Assembly: GCA_036490335.1 (NCBI GenBank)
Contig: DASXEB010000016.1
Coordinates: 1 to 64,000 of the forward strand
Source: Palsa-1392 sp036490335
Lineage (GTDB): Bacteria > Verrucomicrobiota > Verrucomicrobiia > Chthoniobacterales > UBA10450
Direction of reading: 5' to 3'
Length of the DNA stretch: 64,000 nt
Position numbers and translations under genes: made by a program. Below the pieces are notes generated by a model, which was given only the letters and a program-made list of their open reading frames with translations, did not search any database and was not told where the DNA came from. This document shows, one piece after another, positions 26,599-34,419 of the stretch (position 1 is the first letter of the stretch; each line of letters opens with the position of its first letter).

Positions 26599-27146
26599 GA
26601 GTCATCGCCGGCAGCGCCGGCGGCATCCGGCTCGACGTCCCGAAAACCGACATTCGCCCGACGATGGACCGCGTGAAGGCCGCGATTTTTTCCAGTCTTG
26701 GCGATCGCGTAATCGGCGCGAGCGTGCTCGATCTTTTTGCCGGCACCGGTGCGCTCGGAATCGAAGCGCTCAGCCGCGGCGCCGCCACGGCCGAGTTTGT
26801 CGAAAACAATCGCAGCGCCGTCGCCGCGATTGAACGAAATCTTGCCAAAACCAATCTTCGCGGGCGTGTTCGAAGCCGGGAAGTTTTTGACTATCTCGCG
26901 CACGCGCGCGCAGCCGAAACTTTCGATCTCGTCTTCGCTGATCCGCCTTACGAAAAATCAAAAAGCGGCGAAGCCTTCACCGATTCGCTGCTGCAAAATC
27001 CGCACCTGCCCGCCTGCCTGACGCCAGACGGGATTTTCGTTCTCGAAAAGCGGCCGGGAGAGAATTTGCCGGCGGCAAATGTTTGGAAAGTAATTCGCCG
27101 CAAAACCTACGGCGCGACCGAAACGATTTTCCTGCAACGCGCCTAA
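26595..27146 (+). CDS. rsmD: 16S rRNA (guanine-N2) methyltransferase RsmD
   Basis: 183 residues. The start is MRVIAGSAGGIRL, followed by IRPTMDRVKAAIFSSLG, the SAM-binding motif LDLFAGTGALGIEALSRGA and the catalytic LVFADPPYEKSKS. It methylates G966 of 16S rRNA. It overlaps the asmA-like gene by four bases and precedes waaA by nine. The stop codon is the TAA inside a copy of GCCTAACGA. Confidence 0.95.
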   Translation: MRVIAGSAGGIRLDVPKTDIRPTMDRVKAAIFSSLGDRVIGASVLDLFAGTGALGIEALSRGAATAEFVENNRSAVAAIERNLAKTNLRGRVRSREVFDYLAHARAAETFDLVFADPPYEKSKSGEAFTDSLLQNPHLPACLTPDGIFVLEKRPGENLPAANVWKVIRRKTYGATETIFLQRA

Positions 27147-27155
27147 CGACAGCGA

Positions 27156-28454
27156 ATGATTCGGCTCATTTACAACCTTCTCTTTCCGGTCGCGCTGCTT
27201 TTTTTCCTGCCGAGTTATCTCCTCAAGATGGCCCGGCGCGGAAATTACCGAGAAAAATTCGGGCAGCGTCTAGGCGTTTACGATCGCGCGACGCGCGCGC
27301 GCCTAACGATCGGCCACAATACCTGGATGCACGCGGTGAGCGTCGGCGAAGTGATGATCACGCTTAAACTCGCGGCGCGGATGAAGACGAACGAACCGGA
27401 CTTGCGCGTCGCGCTCACGACGACGACGACGACCGGCTTCGCGCTCGCGCGCACGCGTGCGCCGGATTGGATCGAGGTGATTTACACGCCGCTCGACTTT
27501 TGGCCGGTGATGTGTCGCGCCTTTGCGGTCATTCGGCCGGCTCGGGTCGTGCTCGTGGAAGCCGAAGTCTGGCCGAACCTCGTCGCGATTGCGCACGGGC
27601 GAAGAATTCCGCTCGCGCTCGTCAACGCGCGTCTTTCGACTCGCTCGGAAAAACGATTCCGGCTTTTTGGCACATTCGTTAGGCGATATTTTCGGATGCT
27701 TGATCTCATCTGCGTGCAGGAGCGGGAAGACATCGCGCGCTGGGAGTCGTTAGGCGTGGAGAGTGCGCGCATTCGGCTCGTCGGCAGTGTGAAATTTGAT
27801 CCCGAAGAAAGCGTTTCTCGCGCGAGCGGGCCGCGGATTGCTCTCGAAAATCTTGGCATTTCCGCGGACCGCTCGGTTCTGCTCGGCGGCAGCACGCATC
27901 CGGGTGAAGAAGAAATTTTGGGCCGCGTTTTGTTGCGACTGCGCGAAGAATTTCCGGCGCTCTTTCTCATCGTCGCGCCGCGGCACGTCGAGCGCGCGGC
28001 GGAGGTCGCCGGTCATTTGCGCAAGCTCGGACTGGAACCTTTGCAACGCAGCGAGGTGAGAAAAAGCGCGACGCCGTTCGATTGCCTGATCCTCGATACG
28101 ACGGGCGAATTGCGCGATTGGTATGCGGTCGCGACGATTGTTTTTATCGGCAAAAGCCTGACCGCGCGCGGCGGCCAAAATCCAGTGGAAGCGATTGTCG
28201 CGAATCGGCCGGTCATTTTTGGACCGAACATGGAAAATTTTTCGGCGCTCGCCGAGCACCTGGTCGAAGCCGGCGGCGCGTTTCAGCCTAACGATGAACC
28301 TGGCCTGACGAAAACGATCGAGACGCTTCTGCGCGACACCGGACAGCTGCGGCGCGCCGCGGTCGAGCGCGCGGCGGAGGTGCTCGAGCCGCATCGGGGC
28401 GCGACTGCGCGCACGGCCGGGCTGCTGCACGAGTTACGCGCGCGACAAGTTTGA
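27156..28454 (+). CDS. waaA: 3-deoxy-D-manno-octulosonic acid (Kdo) transferase
   Basis: 432 residues of GT30 type. The N-terminal membrane anchor (LIYNLLFPVALLFFLPSYLLKM) is followed by IWMHAVSVGE-like WMHAVSVGEVMITLKLA, a catalytic-lobe Arg/Glu region VLVEAEVWPNLVAIAH, and GGSTHPGEEEILGRVLLRL...PRHVERAAEV, which binds CMP-Kdo. ENPVEA is present as GGQNPVEAIVANRPVIFGPNM. It transfers Kdo to lipid A precursors at the inner face of the inner membrane, which supports a Gram-negative LPS-bearing organism. tRNA-Glu follows 47 bases downstream. Confidence 0.95.
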   Translation: MIRLIYNLLFPVALLFFLPSYLLKMARRGNYREKFGQRLGVYDRATRARLTIGHNTWMHAVSVGEVMITLKLAARMKTNEPDLRVALTTTTTTGFALARTRAPDWIEVIYTPLDFWPVMCRAFAVIRPARVVLVEAEVWPNLVAIAHGRRIPLALVNARLSTRSEKRFRLFGTFVRRYFRMLDLICVQEREDIARWESLGVESARIRLVGSVKFDPEESVSRASGPRIALENLGISADRSVLLGGSTHPGEEEILGRVLLRLREEFPALFLIVAPRHVERAAEVAGHLRKLGLEPLQRSEVRKSATPFDCLILDTTGELRDWYAVATIVFIGKSLTARGGQNPVEAIVANRPVIFGPNMENFSALAEHLVEAGGAFQPNDEPGLTKTIETLLRDTGQLRRAAVERAAEVLEPHRGATARTAGLLHELRARQV

Positions 28455-28501
28455 AATGCCTTGCAACGCGCGGACTCGCTCTGGATATTGGGCGCTTTTC
28501 C

Positions 28502-28574
28502 GACCCTATCGTCCAGTGGCCTAGGACACCGCCCTTTCACGGCGGTAACACGGGTTCGAATCCCGTTAGGGTCG
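28502..28574 (+). tRNA. tRNA-Glu (anticodon TTC)
   Basis: A 73-base cloverleaf: acceptor GACCCTA/TAGGGTC, D-arm GTCC...GGAC, anticodon stem CCGCC/GGCGG with loop CTTTCAC (anticodon TTC at 28536-28538), T-arm ACGGG-TTCGAAT-CCCGT, discriminator G. CCA is not encoded. The last nine bases overlap the stop region of the convergent terminal gene of the injection-system cluster. Confidence 0.97.
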
Positions 28575-29114
28575 CGCTGCCGGCAACGCGTGGCGGGCGC
28601 GGAAGGCGGCCAGTTTTTTCTCGATCGCGTCGAGCGCTTTTCTCTGCGTGGCTTCGCTCGCGGCCTGTTCGTTAGGCAAATCTTTCGCGGCCTGCGCGGC
28701 GGTCGCGAAGACTTTTTTTAGCCGCGGCGTTTTCTTGCTCAAGGATTTTGCGTGATCGCTTTTCAGCCAGCTTTTCAAGTCGCTGCTTTGCGCGGGAAGC
28801 CGCGCGTTTTGTTCTTTCAGCGTCGCGCGCGCGTTCGCCAGCGTTTCTTCCATTCGCTGCATGGCGGCCTCGCCTAACGAACTCGCAGGCGATTGCGATT
28901 CCTCGCGCGCGAGCGGGAAATTATCCGGGACAACCACGGTGGTTCCGTGTTTGAGTCGGCCGATTTTTTGCAACTGCGGGTTGAGGCGAAGCAGCCCCGC
29001 CTCCATTTCCGCTTCGCTGGTTTTCGCGGCGGTTTTGCCTTTGCTTTGGGGCGCGAGCAAACGCTTGGTCAAAGCCTTGACCGTTTTTTCTCCCTTGAGT
29101 TCTGCGATGTTCAT
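28566..29114 (-). CDS. eCIS-linked protein with LysM-like N-terminal segment, hypothetical
   Basis: 182 residues, the last gene of the cluster. Around residues 40-65, EAGLLRLNPQLQKIGRLKHGTTVVVPDNF resembles the second half of a LysM or tail-protein-X fold (ordered NPQL and G-T-V-VP elements). The rest is helical, basic and Ala/Lys-rich with likely coiled coil (AMQRMEETLANARATLKEQ, KALDAIEKKLAAFRAR). It could be a small structural or cargo-loading factor. I do not recognise the full-length family. The TAA stop at 28568-28566 lies inside the tRNA-Glu gene, so the C-terminus is written partly by tRNA sequence. Confidence 0.6.
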   Translation of the reverse strand: MNIAELKGEKTVKALTKRLLAPQSKGKTAAKTSEAEMEAGLLRLNPQLQKIGRLKHGTTVVVPDNFPLAREESQSPASSLGEAAMQRMEETLANARATLKEQNARLPAQSSDLKSWLKSDHAKSLSKKTPRLKKVFATAAQAAKDLPNEQAASEATQRKALDAIEKKLAAFRARHALPAARP

Positions 29115-29147
29115 TCGTTTTCCTTTTTTCGATTTGTTGCCGATTCG

Positions 29148-32100
29148 TTAGGCGCCGATCACGTTCAGCGGCTGCCACGGTAAAAGCAGCGGCGCACCGT
29201 TCAGAAAAATCTCTCCCGCGACGATGTTGCCCAAAACGCTCGCGGCATTTTGGTTCGTCGCCGATACGTCGAGCGAGCGCGCTTTCGTCGGACCCTCGAC
29301 GCGATTGCTCGCCGCGATGACGCTGCCGGCGTTGATCGCGACTTCCGTGCCCAACTCTTCGGCCAGGTCGGTGCAGTAGTTGTCGCTGAAACGGCAACTG
29401 CCGGCGACGGCAACGGTGACGAGCGGCGCGCGGCCGTAACCATGAAGCGAGTTGCCGAGGATGCCGACGTGCTGGCTGACAGGCGCGGACGCGGCCATGA
29501 AACCCTGCATATTTTGAATTTGCCTAACGACCGGCAGTTTCTCGAAAGCGGCGAAGCGCCCGACCAGCGTGTCGCCCGTTTCTTTGATGCAAATCGCCTG
29601 CCAGAAGGATTCGTCGGTCGTGTCGGGAAAGACCTGCCGTTTGATGAGATTGCCGGCGATCTCGAGATTCACGCTTGGGCTCAACGCCAAAATGCCGGCG
29701 GCCGCACCTCCGAATTGACTGCGTGGCCCGAGGTCCACGATCGAGTTGTCGTTGATCCGAACGTCGATGCTGCCTTCGATGCGAAGGCCCGCGAGAGTCG
29801 CGGCGACCTGCGCGTTGGCCGCGACGCCGGCGAGCGTGTTATCCGAGATCGCGCCCGACCAGAGCCCGCGCAGATAGATCGCGGCGACGTCGACGCCTTT
29901 CAGATTCGCCGTGGAGGCGGCGTTGGCGACGTCGATGAATTCGTTCCCCGAAATCTGCATCACGCCGACCGAGGTGTTGGGTTGCATGATGATCGCGGCG
30001 CCGCCAATCGCCTTGAAAATATTTTCGGCAACAAGCAACGACACGAGGCCGGCCTCGATCGTTAGGCCGGGACCGGTCCAGCCTTGAAAATAATTTCCCT
30101 TCACCGCGATCGGCAATGCGGCCAGGGCCGAGTCGCCCGTCGTGATGCGAAGGCCATTCACCCCTTGCGCGTCCAGGTTCACCAAACGGTTTTCGTCGAC
30201 CTGCGCTCCGCCGCTCGCCGCGATGACGATCCCGTCGCCGCTTTGCGGATTGATTGTGTTCCCGCTGATCTCGATCGTCGGTGTCGCCGACCCGGTCGCG
30301 GAAATGCCGACGAGCGTCGTGCCGGCGATAAGATTGCGCGCGAGCACGGTGTCGCTGCCGTAAAAAATTTTCCCGTCGAGGCGAACGCCGGCTTGCGCGC
30401 ATTGGAAAAAATTGTGCTCGCAGGAAAAACTGCCGAGCAGCAGACCGGTCGTTGTCTTTTCGTTAGGCGTGTAAATCACGCCCGTCTCCGCCCAGATCAG
30501 GTTGTCGCGGATCCTGGTTTCGCCAAGAAATCCGTCGCCCAGCCCGATGCCCGCGGTCGGCGTTACGCCGCTGGCCGAGACCCCGACGATGATGCGCTCG
30601 ATCGTCGTGCCGACGGAATTCGCCAGCTGAATCGTCGCTTCAAAAAACGGCGCGAGCGCCTGGATCGTCAGGTAATCGAGCGTGCACCAAAGCGCGTTGC
30701 TGATCGCGAAGGCCGAGCCTTCCCGCGGTTGCATCACGATCGTGGCCGCGCCCTGGCCGCGAATGCGCACGCCTTTCGCGCCGGCTAATTGCACCGGTTC
30801 GCGCAAAATGAAAACGCCTGGCCCGAGGCAAATCGTGCCACCGCTTTGCAGCAGTTGATTCACCGCATTTTGAATCGTCGCCTGACCCCGGTTGTGCTGC
30901 TCCGCTGTGACGCAAATCGTGCAGTCACAGCTTTCCCCTTCGCCTAACGACGGCGGCCAGAAGATGCGGCAATCGACCACCTGATCGGGAAAGGTGATCA
31001 GCCCAAGCCGGCCGTAATGATGATGCACCCCGCGCGGCGGCGTCGCCTCGAGCGCTTCCACCGAAGCGTCCGCCGTGCGCGCGACAAAAATCCAATAATC
31101 GCCCGCGCGAAATTCACCGCTGCCACTTGGCGCGATCGTGAAAGTGACCTCGACGCCGTCTTCCAAAATGAGCGAAGTGCCCGCGTCCGGCACCGCGATC
31201 AAACCCACGCCGCCACTCGCGTCGAGATCGACGTAGGTGTTGCCGTTGCTGTCGCGCACGATGCCGCTTTGGTCCCAGCGTTTGATCCGCGTGTGCCGCG
31301 ACGGGTCGGTCAGGTTTTGTCCATCGACCGGAAACGCACCAGTCGTTAGGACGAGATCGAGCGTGATCGTGCGACTCGCGTCGACGACGCTGGCGATGCG
31401 CCGAATGTCGCCAGGCGCGCCGGAAAATTCCCGCCAGTCATCCGTGATTTCCACCCAATCGCCCGGGCTGAACCGCCGCGCCGAATCCCAAACCGCGCGA
31501 TCGACCGTGAGCGTCGTGTCGCCTTCGATCGCGCTCACGCCCGTCGCGACCGAAGTATTGTCGCGCGACCATTTAAAAGTCGCCGCGCCGACCGCGCCGC
31601 CATCGTGGATTTCGACACGGTAAGTCCGGTTCTCGAGCCCGCGATAACCGCCGCTCGGCGGAATCAAACACGGATCGTCCGCAGTCGCGACGCCGACCGC
31701 GGCCGTCGTTAGGCGACCCGCCGACGGCGCGATAATGTCGAGCCAGCCGGGAAGATTTTCGTCCGGCCCGCCGCAGGTCGCGTCGGCCCCGACGTTAGGC
31801 AAAACGCGCACCTGCCACGCCGTCTGCGCACGCGCGGTCGTGTCGACGCCAACCGCGTTTTCCACCAGCGCGGGATTCTCGATCGAGGTGACTTCGCGTT
31901 CCCAAACGTCGATATAAACCAAGTGCGGGCCGGCTTCGTCAGGCAACGCCGGCGCATTCGGGAAATACGGCTGCCGATCGTAGGGCAACGGCTCCGTGCC
32001 GGCCGATTCCGCGAGCACGGCATCGAAATCGAGCTCACCCGCGCCGTGATTTTCCGCCTGCAAACCATCGACGTAGATGCGACCCGGCCCAATCGTCAGG

Positions 32101-32315
32101 CTGCCGCCGCTGAGCTGGATTTGAAATCCGTTCGGCGTCTGCAACGGCACGATGCAGCGGCCGATGATGTCGATCGTTTCCGATCGCCAGCGCCGATCGA
32201 GAATTTCGTTCCACTCATTCCAATCCGCGTCGAGCTGTACGCGTCCCTGTTGCATGAGGACGCCGCTAAAATTATTCGCGGGATCAAAACGTTGACGGCT
32301 GATGTCTGAGCTCAT
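29148..32315 (-). CDS. DUF6519 / right-handed beta-helix eCIS surface protein (fibre or baseplate appendage)
   Basis: 1055 residues. The N-terminal DUF6519-type start (SRQRFDPANNFSGVLMQQGR, then VQLDADWNEWNEI) is a hallmark of proteins encoded in eCIS loci, and a beta-sandwich-rich part continues to about residue 460. After a short Cys cluster (SCDCTICV) the rest is a long right-handed parallel beta-helix (TIQNAVNQLLQSGGTICLGPGVF; repeated rungs with ISGN, VDENR, ISDNTL, INDNSIVD turns). Such pectate-lyase-like helices occur in phage tailspikes that bind or cut glycans, so this may be the target-binding appendage replacing a classic Afp13 fibre. That role is inferred. Motif copies are read as PNE, SLGE or LT in loops, and the stop TAA is inside one. 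Confidence 0.75.
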   Translation of the reverse strand: MSSDISRQRFDPANNFSGVLMQQGRVQLDADWNEWNEILDRRWRSETIDIIGRCIVPLQTPNGFQIQLSGGSLTIGPGRIYVDGLQAENHGAGELDFDAVLAESAGTEPLPYDRQPYFPNAPALPDEAGPHLVYIDVWEREVTSIENPALVENAVGVDTTARAQTAWQVRVLPNVGADATCGGPDENLPGWLDIIAPSAGRLTTAAVGVATADDPCLIPPSGGYRGLENRTYRVEIHDGGAVGAATFKWSRDNTSVATGVSAIEGDTTLTVDRAVWDSARRFSPGDWVEITDDWREFSGAPGDIRRIASVVDASRTITLDLVLTTGAFPVDGQNLTDPSRHTRIKRWDQSGIVRDSNGNTYVDLDASGGVGLIAVPDAGTSLILEDGVEVTFTIAPSGSGEFRAGDYWIFVARTADASVEALEATPPRGVHHHYGRLGLITFPDQVVDCRIFWPPSLGEGESCDCTICVTAEQHNRGQATIQNAVNQLLQSGGTICLGPGVFILREPVQLAGAKGVRIRGQGAATIVMQPREGSAFAISNALWCTLDYLTIQALAPFFEATIQLANSVGTTIERIIVGVSASGVTPTAGIGLGDGFLGETRIRDNLIWAETGVIYTPNEKTTTGLLLGSFSCEHNFFQCAQAGVRLDGKIFYGSDTVLARNLIAGTTLVGISATGSATPTIEISGNTINPQSGDGIVIAASGGAQVDENRLVNLDAQGVNGLRITTGDSALAALPIAVKGNYFQGWTGPGLTIEAGLVSLLVAENIFKAIGGAAIIMQPNTSVGVMQISGNEFIDVANAASTANLKGVDVAAIYLRGLWSGAISDNTLAGVAANAQVAATLAGLRIEGSIDVRINDNSIVDLGPRSQFGGAAAGILALSPSVNLEIAGNLIKRQVFPDTTDESFWQAICIKETGDTLVGRFAAFEKLPVVRQIQNMQGFMAASAPVSQHVGILGNSLHGYGRAPLVTVAVAGSCRFSDNYCTDLAEELGTEVAINAGSVIAASNRVEGPTKARSLDVSATNQNAASVLGNIVAGEIFLNGAPLLLPWQPLNVIGA

Positions 32316-32343
32316 GGCAAGGTCCTTTGTTCGTTAGGCATTG

Positions 32344-34419
32344 TTAGGTTTGGTAGAAAATTCCGGCCTCGAGACCGAAGCGCAGGTATTCATCGAGGCG
32401 TGCGCGCAGATTGCTCGCGCGCTGTGGTTCGAAAAGATCGTGGAACGCGCCCATCTCCGCTTCGTCATCCGCGCCGGCGCGAATCTGCTCGGGCACGGAG
32501 AGGCGCAGTTGGCAAAAACCCGGATCGGCGTAGCGCAGCGAGGTGAAAGCCGGCACCAGCCTAACGATGACGGAATCGGTGATCGCCTGGCGTTCCGCGC
32601 TGCTGATTGTGCCGCTCGCGGAATTTTTGATCGCGGCGTCGATTTGCTCGGCAATTTCCAAATCCGGCTGGCAGCGATAACGCCGCGGCACGCGCGAGGT
32701 CAGCGGCAGCCAGGAAAACCTGACGCAACCAGTTTGTTGCCTTTCCGAGCGCACCGGCGCGGAGCCATCGGTCGTGCGGGCGACAAAAATGCTGTTCGAC
32801 GCCAGCTTCAAAAGCTGCGTGTGCACCGTGCCGATGACCGTTGTGTTCACGACCGAAAGAGTGCCGCCGGCGGCGACGCCATCGAGCACGGCGAAAGCGA
32901 CCGCGTCGTCGCTGTTCGCGTCGAGAATGCTGTTACGGATGAGGACGGTCGCGTTCAGCGGCGCGCGAATCGGGCCCAGAATGCAGTGATCGATGTCGAT
33001 CTCGATTGGGTTTTCCGTCTGCTCGATCGCGAGCGCGGTCGCGCCCGGCGAGGCCGGCGTGCCATCGACGCCTAACGAATAGCCGGGAACGATCGTGCAA
33101 TGTGTCAGAGTAACTTTGCGGAGCGAATCGCCTAACGAACTCAGAATCCGCAGCCCGTTCCCGGTGACGAGCAAACCGTTCAACGTCAATTCGGCATCGG
33201 CGCCGCCGGTGATGTCGATCAGATTTGCGGTCACAATCGTCGGCCGATGCTTGTCCGCCGCGCGGAGCTCAAACTCGACGCCGGCGTTCACGTCGATCGA
33301 TGGCGTTTCGGCAAAACGCCCGTTGTCGCTTAGCTCGACCACGCCGCCGCCGGCGCGCGCGTCGATTGCTGGTTGCATCGGGCCGGGCGACGCGACCGTT
33401 TCGATCGGCGCGAGGTCGGCGTCGAACGTCGCCGCGCGCGGATACTCGCCGCCGCCCAGCGCCATGCTGAATCCGTAATGAAAATAAACCAGCGGCGGTT
33501 GCGCCGGCGGATCGCGAAAAGCGATTCGGCCTAACAATGGATCGATCGCAACCGGTGCGCTCGGCGGAACGTGCGCCCAGCCCGCGCCGTCATCAGACAA
33601 GTTGCAAACCGCGACGTCCGCGATCGGCATTCCGTCGATGAACAAACTCAAATCCGCGCCGTAATAATCGCTCAGCGCCGCGTCGAGCACGCGCCGGCTG
33701 ATCGGCTCGGGCACGTTGAGCGGCGTGGCGAGATGCGCGATCGAAGCCTCGGTCTGCGGATTGGTGAAAAGCGGCAGATTCGCGCCTAACGAACTGAAAA
33801 AATAGCGGTTCGCGTCGAGCTGCGCCGCGGGCGAACCGTGGAGCGGAAATGCGTCGAGGCGCCAGAGAAAAATGCCGACGTTCGGGATGTTGTATTTTCC
33901 TTCGCCGCTCGCGACCCGGCGAACATCGACCGTGTGCGCGGTCGTCTCGAAAGCGGTGCCGAGACGCTCGAGCGGCTCCCATTGCCGCAAATCCGGCGCA
34001 TACCAGTTCGTTAGGCGAATGTGATTCATGAACTGTGTCGTGGCGAGGAGTTGGAAAAATTCGACCGCACGCGCGTTCCACAAAGTGACGTCGCGCGCCA
34101 GTTGTTCGAGCACGGAGGGGGTGCCTTTGCGGCGCCGATACGCGATCGTGTTCGCGACTTCGGCGCGCGCCGTCGGTTCGTCAGGCGAAACCGGATGCAA
34201 CGAGGTGTAGCCGATGAGATCGCCGATGTAGGGCAGCACCCACGGCGCGCAGGTCTCGATAAATTGATTGTCGTAAAGCTGGTCGAGATCTTCCTGCAAA
34301 ACGCCGACCTGCCGCGTGATGAGTGTGAGCAACTGGCGCAACGGCTCGCCCTGCAGTGCATCCCGAATGCGCTGAACCGCCGGAAGCAGGTTATACAGCA
34401 GATCTGGATCGTAGCTCAC
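32344..34419 (-). CDS. eCIS tail protein I-like baseplate protein with inserted beta-helix
   Basis: 691 residues. The first ~150 match phage tail protein I (LLPAVQRIRDALQGEPLRQLLTLITRQVGVLQEDLDQLYDNQFIETCAPWVLPYIGDLIG and YRRRKGTPSVLEQLARDVT). In P2-type tails this protein links baseplate wedge and fibre. A central region (about 370-560: VVELSDNGRFAETPSIDVNAG, IDITGGADAELTLNGLLVTGNGL, IDIDHCILGPI, VLIRNSILDANS) reads as a beta-helix. A conserved C-terminal part (RRYRCQPDLEIAEQIDAAI, LRYADPGFCQLRLSVPEQIRAGADDEAEMGAFHDLFEPQR) follows. The start overlaps the baseplate gene stop by four bases. Confidence 0.8.
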   Translation of the reverse strand: MSYDPDLLYNLLPAVQRIRDALQGEPLRQLLTLITRQVGVLQEDLDQLYDNQFIETCAPWVLPYIGDLIGYTSLHPVSPDEPTARAEVANTIAYRRRKGTPSVLEQLARDVTLWNARAVEFFQLLATTQFMNHIRLTNWYAPDLRQWEPLERLGTAFETTAHTVDVRRVASGEGKYNIPNVGIFLWRLDAFPLHGSPAAQLDANRYFFSSLGANLPLFTNPQTEASIAHLATPLNVPEPISRRVLDAALSDYYGADLSLFIDGMPIADVAVCNLSDDGAGWAHVPPSAPVAIDPLLGRIAFRDPPAQPPLVYFHYGFSMALGGGEYPRAATFDADLAPIETVASPGPMQPAIDARAGGGVVELSDNGRFAETPSIDVNAGVEFELRAADKHRPTIVTANLIDITGGADAELTLNGLLVTGNGLRILSSLGDSLRKVTLTHCTIVPGYSLGVDGTPASPGATALAIEQTENPIEIDIDHCILGPIRAPLNATVLIRNSILDANSDDAVAFAVLDGVAAGGTLSVVNTTVIGTVHTQLLKLASNSIFVARTTDGSAPVRSERQQTGCVRFSWLPLTSRVPRRYRCQPDLEIAEQIDAAIKNSASGTISSAERQAITDSVIVRLVPAFTSLRYADPGFCQLRLSVPEQIRAGADDEAEMGAFHDLFEPQRASNLRARLDEYLRFGLEAGIFYQT

